Shown: positions 1 to 8,642 of the stretch, one piece after another
How the letters are laid out: each line of letters starts with the position of its first letter
Position numbering within the stretch: position 1 is the stretch's first letter
NCBI GenBank assembly: GCA_965208605.1
Contig: OZ242345.1
Coordinates: forward strand, 2,294,001-2,358,000
Reading direction: 5' to 3'
DNA from: UBA9659 sp965208605
GTDB lineage: Bacteria > Pseudomonadota > Gammaproteobacteria > Pseudomonadales > Azotimanducaceae
Length of the DNA: 64,000 nt
Notes under the pieces: model-generated
Seen by the model: the letters and a program-made list of their open reading frames with translations, nothing else
Database searches by the model: none
Told to the model about the DNA's origin: nothing
Position numbers and translations under genes: made by a program

Positions 1-76
1 AGTCACGCTACCTGCCTATTGTGGTATCGTAAACAAGTCATTTAATGACCGGTTAAGTCATCTTTCAGCGGAGCCA

Positions 77-1036
77 ATGATGTCCCAAAAAGGTTTAACA
101 ACGCCAGCCTCAGAAGCCATGGCCGATAGGGATGGCGTCATCTGGTTTGATGGCGAACTGGTGCCCTGGCGAGAGGCAAAGGTACATGTGCTGACGCATA
201 CGCTCCACTATGGATTGGGCGTCTTTGAAGGCGTAAGAGCCTACGCCACAGATAAGGGTCCAGTCATATTCCGTCTGCATGATCATACTGAACGACTCTT
301 CAAGTCGGCGCACATCATGCGCATTGATATGCCATTTTCCCGGGATGAGATGAATGTCGCCCAGATACAAGTTATTCGGGAAAACGCCCTCCAAGAAGCC
401 TACCTCAGACCCATGTGCTATTACGGTGCCGATGCCATGGGGCTCAGGGCGGAAAATCTGACCCCCCATTGCATTGTCGCTGCCTGGGAGTGGCCCAACT
501 TCATCACCCCCGATGCGGGCACCAAAGGCATCAAGGTGCGCACCTCGTCTTACACTCGGCACCATGTGAACATCACCCTGTGCAAGGCAAAGGCTAACGG
601 CAACTATATCAATTCAATGCTTGCCTTGAGGGAAGCGCTGGAAAGCGGCGCTGAGGAAGCCCTCTTGTTAGACAACGAGGGCTATGTCACTGAGGGCAGC
701 GGGGAAAATATTTTCCTGGTGCGACAGGGCAAACTGCTCACACCTGACCTGACCTCATGCCTTGATGGTATTACCCGGAACACGGTATTTGCGCTGGCGG
801 CGGAATTGGGCATTGAGGTCGTGGAGCGGCGGATCACCAGAGACGAGGTGTACATCGCTGATGAAGCCTTCTTCACGGGTACCGCGGCGGAAATTCTGCC
901 CATTAGGGAACTGGACGGCAGAGTGATTGGTAGCGGCAGTCGTGGTCCCATTACTGAAAAGATTCAGTCTGTCTTCTTTGAGCAGATCATGGGCAAAAGA
1001 AGTGAACATCCTGAATGGTCAACACTCGTTGACTAG
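77..1036 (+). CDS. ilvE: branched-chain amino acid aminotransferase
   Basis: PLP enzyme that interconverts leucine, isoleucine and valine with their 2-oxo acids. The protein (about 319 aa, usual family length) has the fold-type IV signature: the PLP lysine sits in KAKANGNY at about residue 172, EGSGENIF follows, and GTAAEILPIRELDG is near the C-terminus. A GGAG at 70-73 fits the second ATG at 80 better than the one at 77. A third in-frame ATG at 119 begins MADRDGVIWFDG, which is where I recall Pseudomonas IlvE starting, so the true start could be any of the three. It leads directly into the LPS core genes, as in Pseudomonas. Function is secure. Confidence 0.95.
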   Translation: MMSQKGLTTPASEAMADRDGVIWFDGELVPWREAKVHVLTHTLHYGLGVFEGVRAYATDKGPVIFRLHDHTERLFKSAHIMRIDMPFSRDEMNVAQIQVIRENALQEAYLRPMCYYGADAMGLRAENLTPHCIVAAWEWPNFITPDAGTKGIKVRTSSYTRHHVNITLCKAKANGNYINSMLALREALESGAEEALLLDNEGYVTEGSGENIFLVRQGKLLTPDLTSCLDGITRNTVFALAAELGIEVVERRITRDEVYIADEAFFTGTAAEILPIRELDGRVIGSGSRGPITEKIQSVFFEQIMGKRSEHPEWSTLVD

Positions 1037-1092
1037 GCTGGCTGAACACTACCCTGCACAGCTTGTAAGTATCACTCTCTAAGCAGATCCCG

Positions 1093-2151
1093 GTGAATAG
1101 CGTCCTAGCAGAAAACACCCAGCGCCTTCTGGTACTGGCACCCGCATGGGTCGGGGACATGGTGATGTCCCAGGTCATCTACGCTCACCTCAAAGCCACC
1201 AACCCCCGGCTAAGCATTGACATCCTGGCACCCCGGGCAACCTTGGCACTGGGGTCTCGGATGCCGGAGGTCAAGCAGTGTCTGCTTATTGACCAGGGTC
1301 ATGGGCAGGTCGGCATCAAGTATCGCTACCAACTCGGGCGCCGGCTGGCGGCAAACCGCTACACTCAGGCGATCTTGACGCCCAATTCCTTCAAGTCAGC
1401 GCTAGTGCCTTTCTTTGCCGGGATTCCGCTCAGGACGGGCTTTCTCGGTGAAGGTCGATACTTCCTGCTGAACGATATTAGGCGTTTGGATAAAACCCGG
1501 CTGCCGAGAATGGTGGATCGCTTTCTTGCCTTAGCCATGAATAAAGAGTCCATGAATAAAGAACAACAAACTGAGGGCTCCCCGGTCTCCCCGCAACGCT
1601 CCCCACCATTCTTCCCCAAGCTACAAGTTGACTCGGATAATCAACACGCACTCCTCAGCACACTGGGGTTGGGCACCCAACGCCCTATCATCGGTATCTG
1701 CCCGGGCGCCGAATTTGGTAGTTCCAAACAGTGGCCAGAGGAACATTATGTTGCCCTTGCCCGAGAAGCCATCCTCGCCGGGAGTAGCGTATGGATCTTT
1801 GGTTGCCGTGCCGATGCGCCCTCTGGTGCCCGGATTAGGCAGCAGTTACCGGCGCATTGTGTTGACCTTACGGGCAAGACTTCATTACTTGATGCCGTAG
1901 ATTTGCTTGCGCTATGCAAGCAGGTGGTCTGCAATGATTCCGGGCTGATGCATGTGGCGGCGGCAGTAGGGGCTAGAGTCATCGCCATCTATGGGTCAAC
2001 CTCAGCCCGGTTTACACCGCCATTGAGCGATACGGCGAGCATCGTGCAACGGGAATTATCCTGCCGCCCCTGTTTTGCACGCGAATGTCCTCTGGGACAC
2101 AAGAATTGTCTCGTGCAAATATCCGCGCAAGATGTGCTGCAGTTACTTTAG
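1093..2151 (+). CDS. waaF: ADP-heptose:LPS heptosyltransferase II
   Basis: Adds the second L-glycero-D-manno-heptose to the lipopolysaccharide inner core at the cytoplasmic face of the inner membrane (GT9 family). LAPAWVGDMVMSQ at the N-terminus and LTPNSFKSALVPFFAG near residue 100 are family hallmarks. VCNDSGLMHVAAA and IAIYGSTSARFTPP near the C-terminus form the sugar-nucleotide binding part. The start is GTG at 1093. A loop near residue 150 contains a 12-nt duplication (two ATGAATAAAGAG-like units, 1537-1563) encoding MNKESMNKEQQ, which looks like local slippage. Followed 9 bp later by waaC. Confidence 0.95.
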   Translation: MNSVLAENTQRLLVLAPAWVGDMVMSQVIYAHLKATNPRLSIDILAPRATLALGSRMPEVKQCLLIDQGHGQVGIKYRYQLGRRLAANRYTQAILTPNSFKSALVPFFAGIPLRTGFLGEGRYFLLNDIRRLDKTRLPRMVDRFLALAMNKESMNKEQQTEGSPVSPQRSPPFFPKLQVDSDNQHALLSTLGLGTQRPIIGICPGAEFGSSKQWPEEHYVALAREAILAGSSVWIFGCRADAPSGARIRQQLPAHCVDLTGKTSLLDAVDLLALCKQVVCNDSGLMHVAAAVGARVIAIYGSTSARFTPPLSDTASIVQRELSCRPCFARECPLGHKNCLVQISAQDVLQLL

Positions 2152-2160
2152 AATGATGGC

Positions 2161-3189
2161 ATGAGTAATGGCATGAAAGTACTGCTGGTAAAAACATCTT
2201 CTCTGGGCGATCTGGTGCATGCCTTATGTGCAGTAACCGAGGCGCAGCAGCATCGGGAGTTTCAACTGTCATGGGTGGTTGAGGCGGGGCTGGAACCGAT
2301 AGTGCAACTGCATCCCGCCGTGCAGGAGGTCATCCCGGTGGCGATTCGCCGATGGCGGCGTTCAATGATGCAGTCTGCTAGCGAGGTAGGGGCATTCATC
2401 TCGAAACTTCGTAGCACTGAATACGAGCTGATTATTGACGCTCAGGGGCTATTAAAGAGTGCCATGATTACTCGTTTTGCGCGGGGACAACGGCATGGTT
2501 TTGATCGCGCCTCAGCACGGGAATCAATCGCCAGTCGGTTTTACGATCAGTGTCATCCGGTGCCGGTCAACCTACATGCTGTGACTCGGCAGAAGTTGCT
2601 GTTGGCAGGGTGTTTGGGTTACGAGGCGCGCCCCGGGGCAGACTATGGCATCCCCGTTGATACCCGCCGGAAACACAAGAAAATTATGCTACTCCATGGG
2701 ACTTCCTGGGCCTCAAAAGAATTGCCGGAAAGTTATTGGCGGGAGCTGGCAATCCTTGCCACGGCTGCAGAGTATGAACTGCTCCTCCTCGGCGGCAATG
2801 AGCAGGAATGGCAGCGGGCACAAAGAATCGGTGCGGGTTTGAAGGCAGAAGTCCTCAGGCAACCACCACTCAGGGAGGTCATCAAAAAGATGCAATCCTG
2901 TGCCGGCGTGCTCTCTGTGGATACCGGGCTAGGTCATCTTGCGGCCGCCCTCGGGCTACCACTAGTAGCCCTCTTCGGTGCCACCGACCCAAGGCTGACC
3001 GGCATGACCGGCAGCAGCACAAAAGTGATAACCAACAACCACTTAGCCTGCATCCCCTGTAAAAAGCGCGGCTGCCAGTGGCACCGAGAGGCAAGCAGTA
3101 TTTACCCGCCCTGTTATCAACCCACAAGCCCGGAAGACCTATGGCACGTCTTGCAGGCACAGATGCGCCAGAGTGAAGTAGCGGGCTGA
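2161..3189 (+). CDS. waaC: ADP-heptose:LPS heptosyltransferase I
   Basis: Transfers the first heptose onto Kdo of the LPS inner core (GT9). The N-terminus MKVLLVKTSSLGDLVHAL, the internal VIPVAIRRWRR and IDAQGLLKSA, and the C-terminal VDTGLGHLAAALGLP...FGATDP match WaaC. Two in-frame ATGs are possible. The one at 2173 (MKVLLVKTSS) aligns with the start I recall for E. coli WaaC, while 2161 adds four residues. No clear Shine-Dalgarno site separates them. The stop overlaps the start of the next gene, indicating translational coupling. Confidence 0.95.
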   Translation: MSNGMKVLLVKTSSLGDLVHALCAVTEAQQHREFQLSWVVEAGLEPIVQLHPAVQEVIPVAIRRWRRSMMQSASEVGAFISKLRSTEYELIIDAQGLLKSAMITRFARGQRHGFDRASARESIASRFYDQCHPVPVNLHAVTRQKLLLAGCLGYEARPGADYGIPVDTRRKHKKIMLLHGTSWASKELPESYWRELAILATAAEYELLLLGGNEQEWQRAQRIGAGLKAEVLRQPPLREVIKKMQSCAGVLSVDTGLGHLAAALGLPLVALFGATDPRLTGMTGSSTKVITNNHLACIPCKKRGCQWHREASSIYPPCYQPTSPEDLWHVLQAQMRQSEVAG

Positions 3190-4385
3190 TGACCAGACAC
3201 CAAAAAATTACCCCAGAAGATGCCCCGGAAGATGCCCACGGGACTATTGCCTTCTGCCTGTTCAAGTACTTCCCCTACGGTGGCTTGCAACGGGATTTCC
3301 TCCGCATCGCCTTAAAAATCCAAGCCAAGGGTTACCGGGTACGAGTCTATACATTGAGCTGGCAAGGCGATATTCCCGCGGGATTTGAAGTCATCCTGGT
3401 GCCGGTCAAATCCTGGACCAATCATAGCCGATACAAGAAGTACCATGTCTGGCTCAGTCAACATCTGCGGCATCATCCCGCAAGGCAAGTAGTCGGTTTT
3501 AACAAGCTCCCGGGGCTGGACATCTACTTCGCCGCTGATCCCTGTTACGAGCATACTGCACGCACCCAACGTAGCAGGCTCTATCGGTTATTGCCCCGCT
3601 ATAAACTCTTCTCAAGGTTTGAAAGCGCGGTGTTCAATGCCGATGCCAAGACGGAAATCATGCTGCTCTCGGGCATGCATATTCCGATATTTATAAAATA
3701 CTATGCTACTCAGGAAGAACGTTTCCATCTCTTGCCCCCGGGTATCGCCAGAGACCGGATGGCAACCCCAGACAAGGCGCAGGTCAGGCGGCGGCTCCGT
3801 GCCGAATTTGGTATTGCCGATAATGAGCTCTTGCTACTCATGGTCGGTTCCGGGTTTATCACCAAAGGACTGGACCGTAGCCTCAAAGCACTGGCTTCAC
3901 TGCCCAGCAGTCTGCTTAAAAACACCCGCCTGATAGTCATTGGTCAGGACGCACCTCGGGCCTTTCTCAGGCTAGCTACAAGGCTGGGCGTCGGTGCCCG
4001 GCTGAACATTTTATCAGGCAGGGAAGATGTGCCGAGATTTCTGATGGCGGCAGATTTGCTGCTTCATCCCGCCTATACCGAAAATTCGGGTACGGTATTG
4101 GTGGAAGCACTCGTCGCCGGCCTGCCGGTCTTAGCAACCGATGTCTGCGGTTACGCACATTTTGTGGAAGCAGCCGATGCCGGGAAGTTAATCCCGTCTC
4201 CCTTTCAGCAGGAAAGATTTAACACCCTGTTAGCGGCAATGCTCCGCTCCCCCGAACGAGCAGTATGGTCCGCCAATGGCATTGCTTATGCCCAGGTCGC
4301 CGATATATTCAACATGCATGCACTGGCAGCAGATTTAATTACCGTTAATATTGAATCCCAAGCACACCCTATTGAGCAGCTTTGA
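3189..4385 (+). CDS. waaG: LPS core glycosyltransferase (WaaG-like, GT4)
   Basis: GT-B glycosyltransferase of family GT4, most likely adding the first outer-core hexose to heptose II. N-terminal features: FCLFKYFPYGGLQRDFLRIA (acceptor side), then VIVVG-like core LLLMVGSGFITKGLDRSLKAL around residue 220. The C-terminal HPAYTENSGTVLVEALVAGLPVLATDVCGYAHF carries the EX7E-type nucleotide-sugar motif. The N-terminus is about 15 residues longer than E. coli WaaG (TRHQKITPEDAPEDAHG, a short duplicated PEDA). It overlaps waaC by one base and lies one base before the likely waaP start. Donor sugar cannot be read from the sequence. Confidence 0.9.
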   Translation: MTRHQKITPEDAPEDAHGTIAFCLFKYFPYGGLQRDFLRIALKIQAKGYRVRVYTLSWQGDIPAGFEVILVPVKSWTNHSRYKKYHVWLSQHLRHHPARQVVGFNKLPGLDIYFAADPCYEHTARTQRSRLYRLLPRYKLFSRFESAVFNADAKTEIMLLSGMHIPIFIKYYATQEERFHLLPPGIARDRMATPDKAQVRRRLRAEFGIADNELLLLMVGSGFITKGLDRSLKALASLPSSLLKNTRLIVIGQDAPRAFLRLATRLGVGARLNILSGREDVPRFLMAADLLLHPAYTENSGTVLVEALVAGLPVLATDVCGYAHFVEAADAGKLIPSPFQQERFNTLLAAMLRSPERAVWSANGIAYAQVADIFNMHALAADLITVNIESQAHPIEQL

Positions 4386-4386
4386 G

Positions 4387-5340
4387 ATGCATGAAGTGAT
4401 TTACATTGCCGATGAACTCAGTGGGCGGTTCCGCGAGACACCCCTGTTTGACCAGGTTGCTGCTCTGCAAGGTGAGCCGTACCGAGACATGGTTACCCGG
4501 CGCACCATCAGATTCACGGAAAACGGCAAGGCTTACTTTGCCAAGGTGCACTTCGGCGTGGGCTGGTGGGAAATTTTCAAAAACTTATTGCAAGGGAGAT
4601 TGCCGGTCATCAGTGCCGCCAATGAGTGGCATGCGCTCCGGCACCTGGCAGGAACCGGCATTGATACTCTGGAGCCCGTGCTCTACTGCAAGTCGGGCTG
4701 GAACCCCGCGCGGATTCGCTCCTGTATCATCACCCGCGCCCTGGACAACACCATCAATCTGGATGACCTGCTACACAAAAAAACCGACGATGGTAATTTC
4801 AGCGATGGTTCTAAGAGCGGTTCTAACGATGGTTCTAAGAGCGGTTCTAACAGCGGTTCTAACGATGGTTCTAAGAGCGGTTCTAACAGCCCTCTCACAA
4901 GCCATGTCACAAGCAATGCCAAAAGAAAGCTAATCATCAAAATTGCCGAGATAGCCCGAGGCATGCACACTCAGGGCATGAACCACCGTGATTTTTATTT
5001 GTGTCATTTGCTTTTAGACCAGACCACTCAACAGGGGAGCAAATTGTTTTTGATTGATCTCCATAGAGCGCAGCTCAGACGCCGGGTACCGGCGCGATGG
5101 CGCACCAAAGACCTAGGCGGATTGCTCTTTTCGGCCTTGGAAACCGGACTGACACAACGCGATATCTTACGATTTATACGCGCCTATCTCCCCGAGGGGA
5201 CCAGCCTGCGGGCATCACTCAGTAGGGACAGAAGCTTCTGGAAGCGAGTGCAAAGACGGGCAACCAAACTTTATCTGCAAGACCATGCCAGCATGAGTAG
5301 GGACATCGCCCGGCTGACGGGGCGAGATGACCCTTCTTGA
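4387..5340 (+). CDS. waaP: LPS core heptose I kinase
   Basis: Kinase-fold enzyme that phosphorylates heptose I of the inner core, important for outer-membrane integrity. The sequence has GEPYRDMVTRRTIRF, an ATP-binding lysine in KAYFAKVH, the catalytic HRDFYLCHLLLD, and the metal-binding IDLHRAQLRRRVP. All of these align well with E. coli WaaP. ATG 4387 (MHEVIYIADE) lies one base after the waaG stop and is preferred to an upstream TTG at 4351. Unusual: the loop just before the catalytic region is expanded by seven 12-nt repeats (4807-4890) giving GSKS/GSND/GSNS units, where E. coli has a short ordinary loop. Confidence 0.94.
   Translation: MHEVIYIADELSGRFRETPLFDQVAALQGEPYRDMVTRRTIRFTENGKAYFAKVHFGVGWWEIFKNLLQGRLPVISAANEWHALRHLAGTGIDTLEPVLYCKSGWNPARIRSCIITRALDNTINLDDLLHKKTDDGNFSDGSKSGSNDGSKSGSNSGSNDGSKSGSNSPLTSHVTSNAKRKLIIKIAEIARGMHTQGMNHRDFYLCHLLLDQTTQQGSKLFLIDLHRAQLRRRVPARWRTKDLGGLLFSALETGLTQRDILRFIRAYLPEGTSLRASLSRDRSFWKRVQRRATKLYLQDHASMSRDIARLTGRDDPS
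4807..4890 (+). repeat. in-frame 12-nt tandem repeat inside waaP
   Basis: Seven consecutive 12-bp units, each beginning GGTTCTAA and ending GAGC, CGAT or CAGC, encode alternating GSKS, GSND and GSNS tetrapeptides. The unit is a multiple of three, so copy-number change would alter loop length without a frameshift. Units 1-2, 3-5 and 6-7 show a higher-order pattern, consistent with repeated slippage or unequal exchange. Confidence 0.95.
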
Positions 5341-5342
5341 GA

Positions 5343-5520
5343 ATACCCTTCGGCGAGAATGACGGGGTGACGGCGAGGTGTCCCCATGCTCACTGGCGGC
5401 TTACGGCGCCCCGCGCCGTCATTCTCGAGCTTGCTCGGGAATCCAGAAGGACGAGCGGTATTGCCTTCATTCCTCTAGATTCCCGCCTGACGGCGAGAAT
5501 GACGGCGGGAGGCCGATTGA
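5343..5520. repeat. dispersed mosaic intergenic repeat, copy 1
   Basis: Lies between waaP and the next kinase gene. It contains several GAATGACGG cores and a GGCGCCCCGCGCCGTC block. It also holds the 22-nt imperfect palindrome at 5421-5442, with arms ATTCTCGAGC and GCTCGGGAAT around TT. The same palindrome recurs at 26449, 34545, 42711 and, in a variant form, at 41298. Non-coding; resembles the REP- or dRS3-like class of bacterial palindromic repeats. Confidence 0.85.
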
Positions 5521-5553
5521 GAGCATCCTTCATAATGAGGCTACCTATTCACC

Positions 5554-7002
5554 ATGCATGAATTTGACGCCGCTTCACTCATCAAATCCCAACGAGCGAT
5601 CAAGCCACCCTTTCGGCTTTCGGTAACACTAGATGATGCTGATCCCCGGGACATCACTGTCCAGGAGATACTGCGCCTCTTGCCGGGGAAACGCCTCGCG
5701 CTTATCGCCGATGATGGGCCTACGAAGGTCTTCATCAAACTCTTTATGGGCAAGGCAGCACAGAAGTATCAGCAGCGGGAACTGCGCGGAGTCAAGCGCA
5801 TGCACAGTGCCCAGGTAGCCAGCCCGCGGCTAGTCTGGCAGGGCAGGCTAAATGGTCGCGGCACGGGTCTGCTTCTGGCGTTTGAATATATCAATCAGGC
5901 TAGGAGTCTGAGAGAAGCCTTTATGAATGACGAGGAGCCGGCGGGACAATTGACGCTGATGACCCGGGCCATGGCGGTCATTGCAAAATTGCATCAAAGC
6001 GGTGCCGTACAGGCAGACATTCATCTGGATAACTTCCTGATACAGGGTGAAAGGCTGTACATGATTGATGGTGGTGCGCTCCTCAGGAAGACCCAGACCC
6101 CCTTGTCAGTAGCCAAAAGCCTGGACAATCTGGCGCAATTCTTTGCTCAGTTTCAACCGCGATTTGCTCCATTGATACCCCCGGCCCTGGCAAACTATCG
6201 CCAACATAGAGGCTGGCAAGCCGATGCAGCACGGCAAGCGCATCTGCACAAGCGGCTCCAGCACTATCGTCGGGCAAGAAAAGCCAACTACATCCAAAAA
6301 GCATTTCGGGACTGCACGCGCATTGCCTGTCATTCCTCCTTCCGGCGCTTCCAGGCTTGTGAACGCCAATACGACACTCCCGCCATGCGCGGGCTACTGA
6401 ACAATCTTGATGTTGCCATAGACCAGGCGCGGGTCTCAGGCAATCTGCTAAAAGACGGTAATACCGCTACTCTGGCACGTTATGAAAGCCCTGAAGGTCC
6501 GCTGGTGATAAAACGTTACAACCTGAAAAGTGTTACCCACCGTTTGCGGCGGACCTTCCGCAAATCAAGAGCCTGGGTGTCCTGGGGAAATATCTTTCGG
6601 TTGGAGTTATTAGGGGTCAACACTGCTGAGCCGATTGCGCTGGTGGAGGAAAGATTCGGGCCCCTCAGACTCAGCGCTTATTTAGTCACAAAATACATCC
6701 CCGGACCCGATGCCTCCGGTTTGCATGCCCTGGCGGACCCGACGCCAGCAAGCCAGTCTATGGCGGGGATTCTGCATGCCCTGACTGCAGCCTATGTGAC
6801 CCATGGCGACCTCAAGGCGAGTAACTTCCTCCTGGGGCCAGAGGGCGTAGCACTCATTGACCTTGATAGCATGACCGAACATCAGCCCGGAAAGTCTTTT
6901 ACCTCAGGTGTACAAAAAGACCTTGCCCGCTTTATGAAGAACTGGGCATCTAACCCCCAGCTCAGTAGCCGATTTACTGCGCTATTGAGGGATCTTATCT
7001 GA
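5554..7002 (+). CDS. two-domain LPS core kinase-like protein
   Basis: 482-residue protein made of two kinase-fold halves. The first half carries VQADIHLDNFLIQ and LYMIDGGAL (about residues 155-180). The second carries VTHGDLKASNFLLGPEGVALIDLDSM (about 415-440). Both resemble the HGDxxxxN/IDxD catalytic and metal motifs of Kdo/WaaP-type kinases. In the first half the catalytic Asp is kept but the distal motif reads IDGG. From memory, Pseudomonas has a similar large kinase gene at this position in its core cluster. It probably phosphorylates or modifies inner-core sugars. The start follows a repeat-filled gap of about 200 bp, and the gene is immediately followed by the defence island. Confidence 0.8.
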   Translation: MHEFDAASLIKSQRAIKPPFRLSVTLDDADPRDITVQEILRLLPGKRLALIADDGPTKVFIKLFMGKAAQKYQQRELRGVKRMHSAQVASPRLVWQGRLNGRGTGLLLAFEYINQARSLREAFMNDEEPAGQLTLMTRAMAVIAKLHQSGAVQADIHLDNFLIQGERLYMIDGGALLRKTQTPLSVAKSLDNLAQFFAQFQPRFAPLIPPALANYRQHRGWQADAARQAHLHKRLQHYRRARKANYIQKAFRDCTRIACHSSFRRFQACERQYDTPAMRGLLNNLDVAIDQARVSGNLLKDGNTATLARYESPEGPLVIKRYNLKSVTHRLRRTFRKSRAWVSWGNIFRLELLGVNTAEPIALVEERFGPLRLSAYLVTKYIPGPDASGLHALADPTPASQSMAGILHALTAAYVTHGDLKASNFLLGPEGVALIDLDSMTEHQPGKSFTSGVQKDLARFMKNWASNPQLSSRFTALLRDLI

Positions 7003-7029
7003 GCTTCAAGGTCTGTAATAACTAGAGTG

Positions 7030-7066
7030 GCGAGAATGACGGCGCGAGGCGCCGTAAGCCGTCACT
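7030..7066. repeat. dispersed repeat fragment at the left edge of the defence island
   Basis: Contains GAGAATGACGGCGCGAGGCG followed by GCCGTAAGCCGTC, i.e. the GAATGACGG plus GGCGCC-palindrome modules of the dispersed family. It sits between the stop of the core kinase gene and the end of hsdM. A matching GAATGACGGCGCG piece lies at the right edge of the island near 23661-23676. Confidence 0.7.
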
Positions 7067-8553
7067 CACGCGGTATCCTGCTCACCCAAATCATCCGCAA
7101 TCAACCGCATCTGCTCCAGCGCCGATTCCAAATCTTCAACAATTTCAGCGGCAATAACCCCAGGCGGTGGTAAATTGTCTGAATCCTCCAGGGATTCATC
7201 CTTCAACCAGAAGATATCCAGGCTGGCTTTGTCACGCGCCACGAGCTCATCGTACTCATACACCCGCCAGCGGCCGTCTGGCGTATCATCAGACCAGACC
7301 GCCTTTCGATCAAACCGGTTCGCCGAGTTATAGCATTTCACAAACTCATCCAGGTCTTTGCGTTGCAAGGGGTTGGTTTTCAAAGTGAAGTGCTTGTTGG
7401 TGCGCAAATCATAAATCCACAACTGCTTGGTCCACGGCTTTTCGGAGGCTTCTTTTTTCTCAAAAAACACCACATTCGCCTTTACTCCCTGCGCGTAAAA
7501 GAGACCTGTGGGCAGGCGCAGCAGGGTGTGCACATCACATTCGTGCAACAGTTTGCGGCGGATGGTCTCACCGGCCCCGCCCTCAAACAATACGTTGTCG
7601 GGCACCACCACGGCGGCGCGGCCGTTAATCTTCAGCAGCGTCTTGATGTGCTGCACGAAGTTGAGCTGTTTGTTGGAAGTGGTGGCCCAGAAATCGTCCC
7701 GCTCGTAGCTGTCTTTATTCTTGGAGACCTTGCCATCTTCACCCATGATGGTGAACGAACCCTTCTTGCCGAAGGGTGGATTGGCCAGCACGATGTCGAA
7801 GCGGTCGCCGGGGTCCGCCGCCAGCGAATCCTGCACCAGGACGGGTTCAGACTCCTGACTGCCGATACCGTGTAAGAGCAGGTTCATCGCACAGAGCCGT
7901 GCGACCGACTGCACCAGCTCAATACCGGTAAAGGTGCCGTCTTTCAATTTTTTCTTCTGATCCCGGGTCAGGTTGGGGTCTTCAATCAGGTATTCGTGGG
8001 CCGCCAGCAGAAAGCCGCCAGTGCCGCAGGCCGGGTCGCAGATGGTCTCACCCGGCTGCGGGTTCACCACGTCTACCATGGCGGCGATCAACCCGCGCGG
8101 CGTGAAATACTGCCCCGCACCGGACTTCGTGTCCTGGGCGTTCTTCTCAAGCAACCCCTCGTAGGCTTCGCCTTTGACGTCGGTACCCATTGACGACCAG
8201 TTTTCCTTGTCGATCAGGTCAACTACCAGCCGCCGCAGCTTCGCCGGGTCCTGAAACTTGCTCTGCGACTTGTTAAAGATCAGCCCCAGCATGCCCTTCT
8301 CATCACCCAGCGCTTCCAGCGTATGCCGGTAATGATCAAACAACTCATCGCCGTCTTTCTTTAACAGCGTCTTCCAGCCCCACTTTTCCGGAATCATGCT
8401 TTTCTGGTTATACGGCGCCTGCGTGCGCTCATTCGCCATCTTCAGAAACAGCAAATAGGTTAACTGCTCAACATAGTCGCTGAAATGCATGCCGTCTGCG
8501 AGCAGAACGTGGCAGTAGTTCCAGAGTTTTTGGGTGATGTTCTCAGTGCTCAT
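7066..8553 (-). CDS. hsdM: type I restriction-modification methyltransferase subunit
   Basis: 495-residue N6-adenine methyltransferase subunit of a type I R-M complex (M2S or R2M2S). It has the HsdM N-terminal helical domain, SAM motif I DPACGTGG (173-180), FTGIELVQSVARL, and catalytic motif IV NPPF (258-261). Transcribed leftward as the last gene of the island, about 12 kb from hsdS and hsdR, because unrelated defence genes lie in between. Its first 40 or so codons are duplicated almost exactly at 16941-17060. The length is complete and no inactivating change is visible. Confidence 0.95.
   Translation of the reverse strand: MSTENITQKLWNYCHVLLADGMHFSDYVEQLTYLLFLKMANERTQAPYNQKSMIPEKWGWKTLLKKDGDELFDHYRHTLEALGDEKGMLGLIFNKSQSKFQDPAKLRRLVVDLIDKENWSSMGTDVKGEAYEGLLEKNAQDTKSGAGQYFTPRGLIAAMVDVVNPQPGETICDPACGTGGFLLAAHEYLIEDPNLTRDQKKKLKDGTFTGIELVQSVARLCAMNLLLHGIGSQESEPVLVQDSLAADPGDRFDIVLANPPFGKKGSFTIMGEDGKVSKNKDSYERDDFWATTSNKQLNFVQHIKTLLKINGRAAVVVPDNVLFEGGAGETIRRKLLHECDVHTLLRLPTGLFYAQGVKANVVFFEKKEASEKPWTKQLWIYDLRTNKHFTLKTNPLQRKDLDEFVKCYNSANRFDRKAVWSDDTPDGRWRVYEYDELVARDKASLDIFWLKDESLEDSDNLPPPGVIAAEIVEDLESALEQMRLIADDLGEQDTA
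8415..8534 (-). repeat. 120-bp repeat, hsdM 5' end (copy A)
   Basis: Aligns base for base with 16941-17060, with two mismatches in 120 positions, both silent in the shared reading frame. It covers hsdM codons 7 to 46. Marks the endpoint of a duplication or recombination event inside the island. Confidence 0.95.
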
Positions 8554-8642
8554 TAAGTTCTCTTTCTAGCAGCTTTCTCATCCGCGTTATATCTGCATTC
8601 ATTTTTAGTGATCCGATAGACATATTTATTAACAAACACCCA

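Noticed and set aside
4351..4386. TTG start for waaP at 4351
   Set aside because: Lies inside waaG; ATG 4387 directly after the waaG stop aligns with the WaaP N-terminus.
4807..4890. Possible CRISPR-like or phase-variable tract
   Set aside because: Unit is 12 nt without spacers and a multiple of three, so neither a CRISPR array nor an on/off phase switch.
5337..5626. Short frames in the waaP-kinase gap (74 and 82 codons)
   Set aside because: They translate the dispersed repeat and recur wherever the repeat does.
7363..7875. Plus-strand frame opposite hsdM (170 codons)
   Set aside because: Antisense shadow of conserved methyltransferase codons; no start context or family features.
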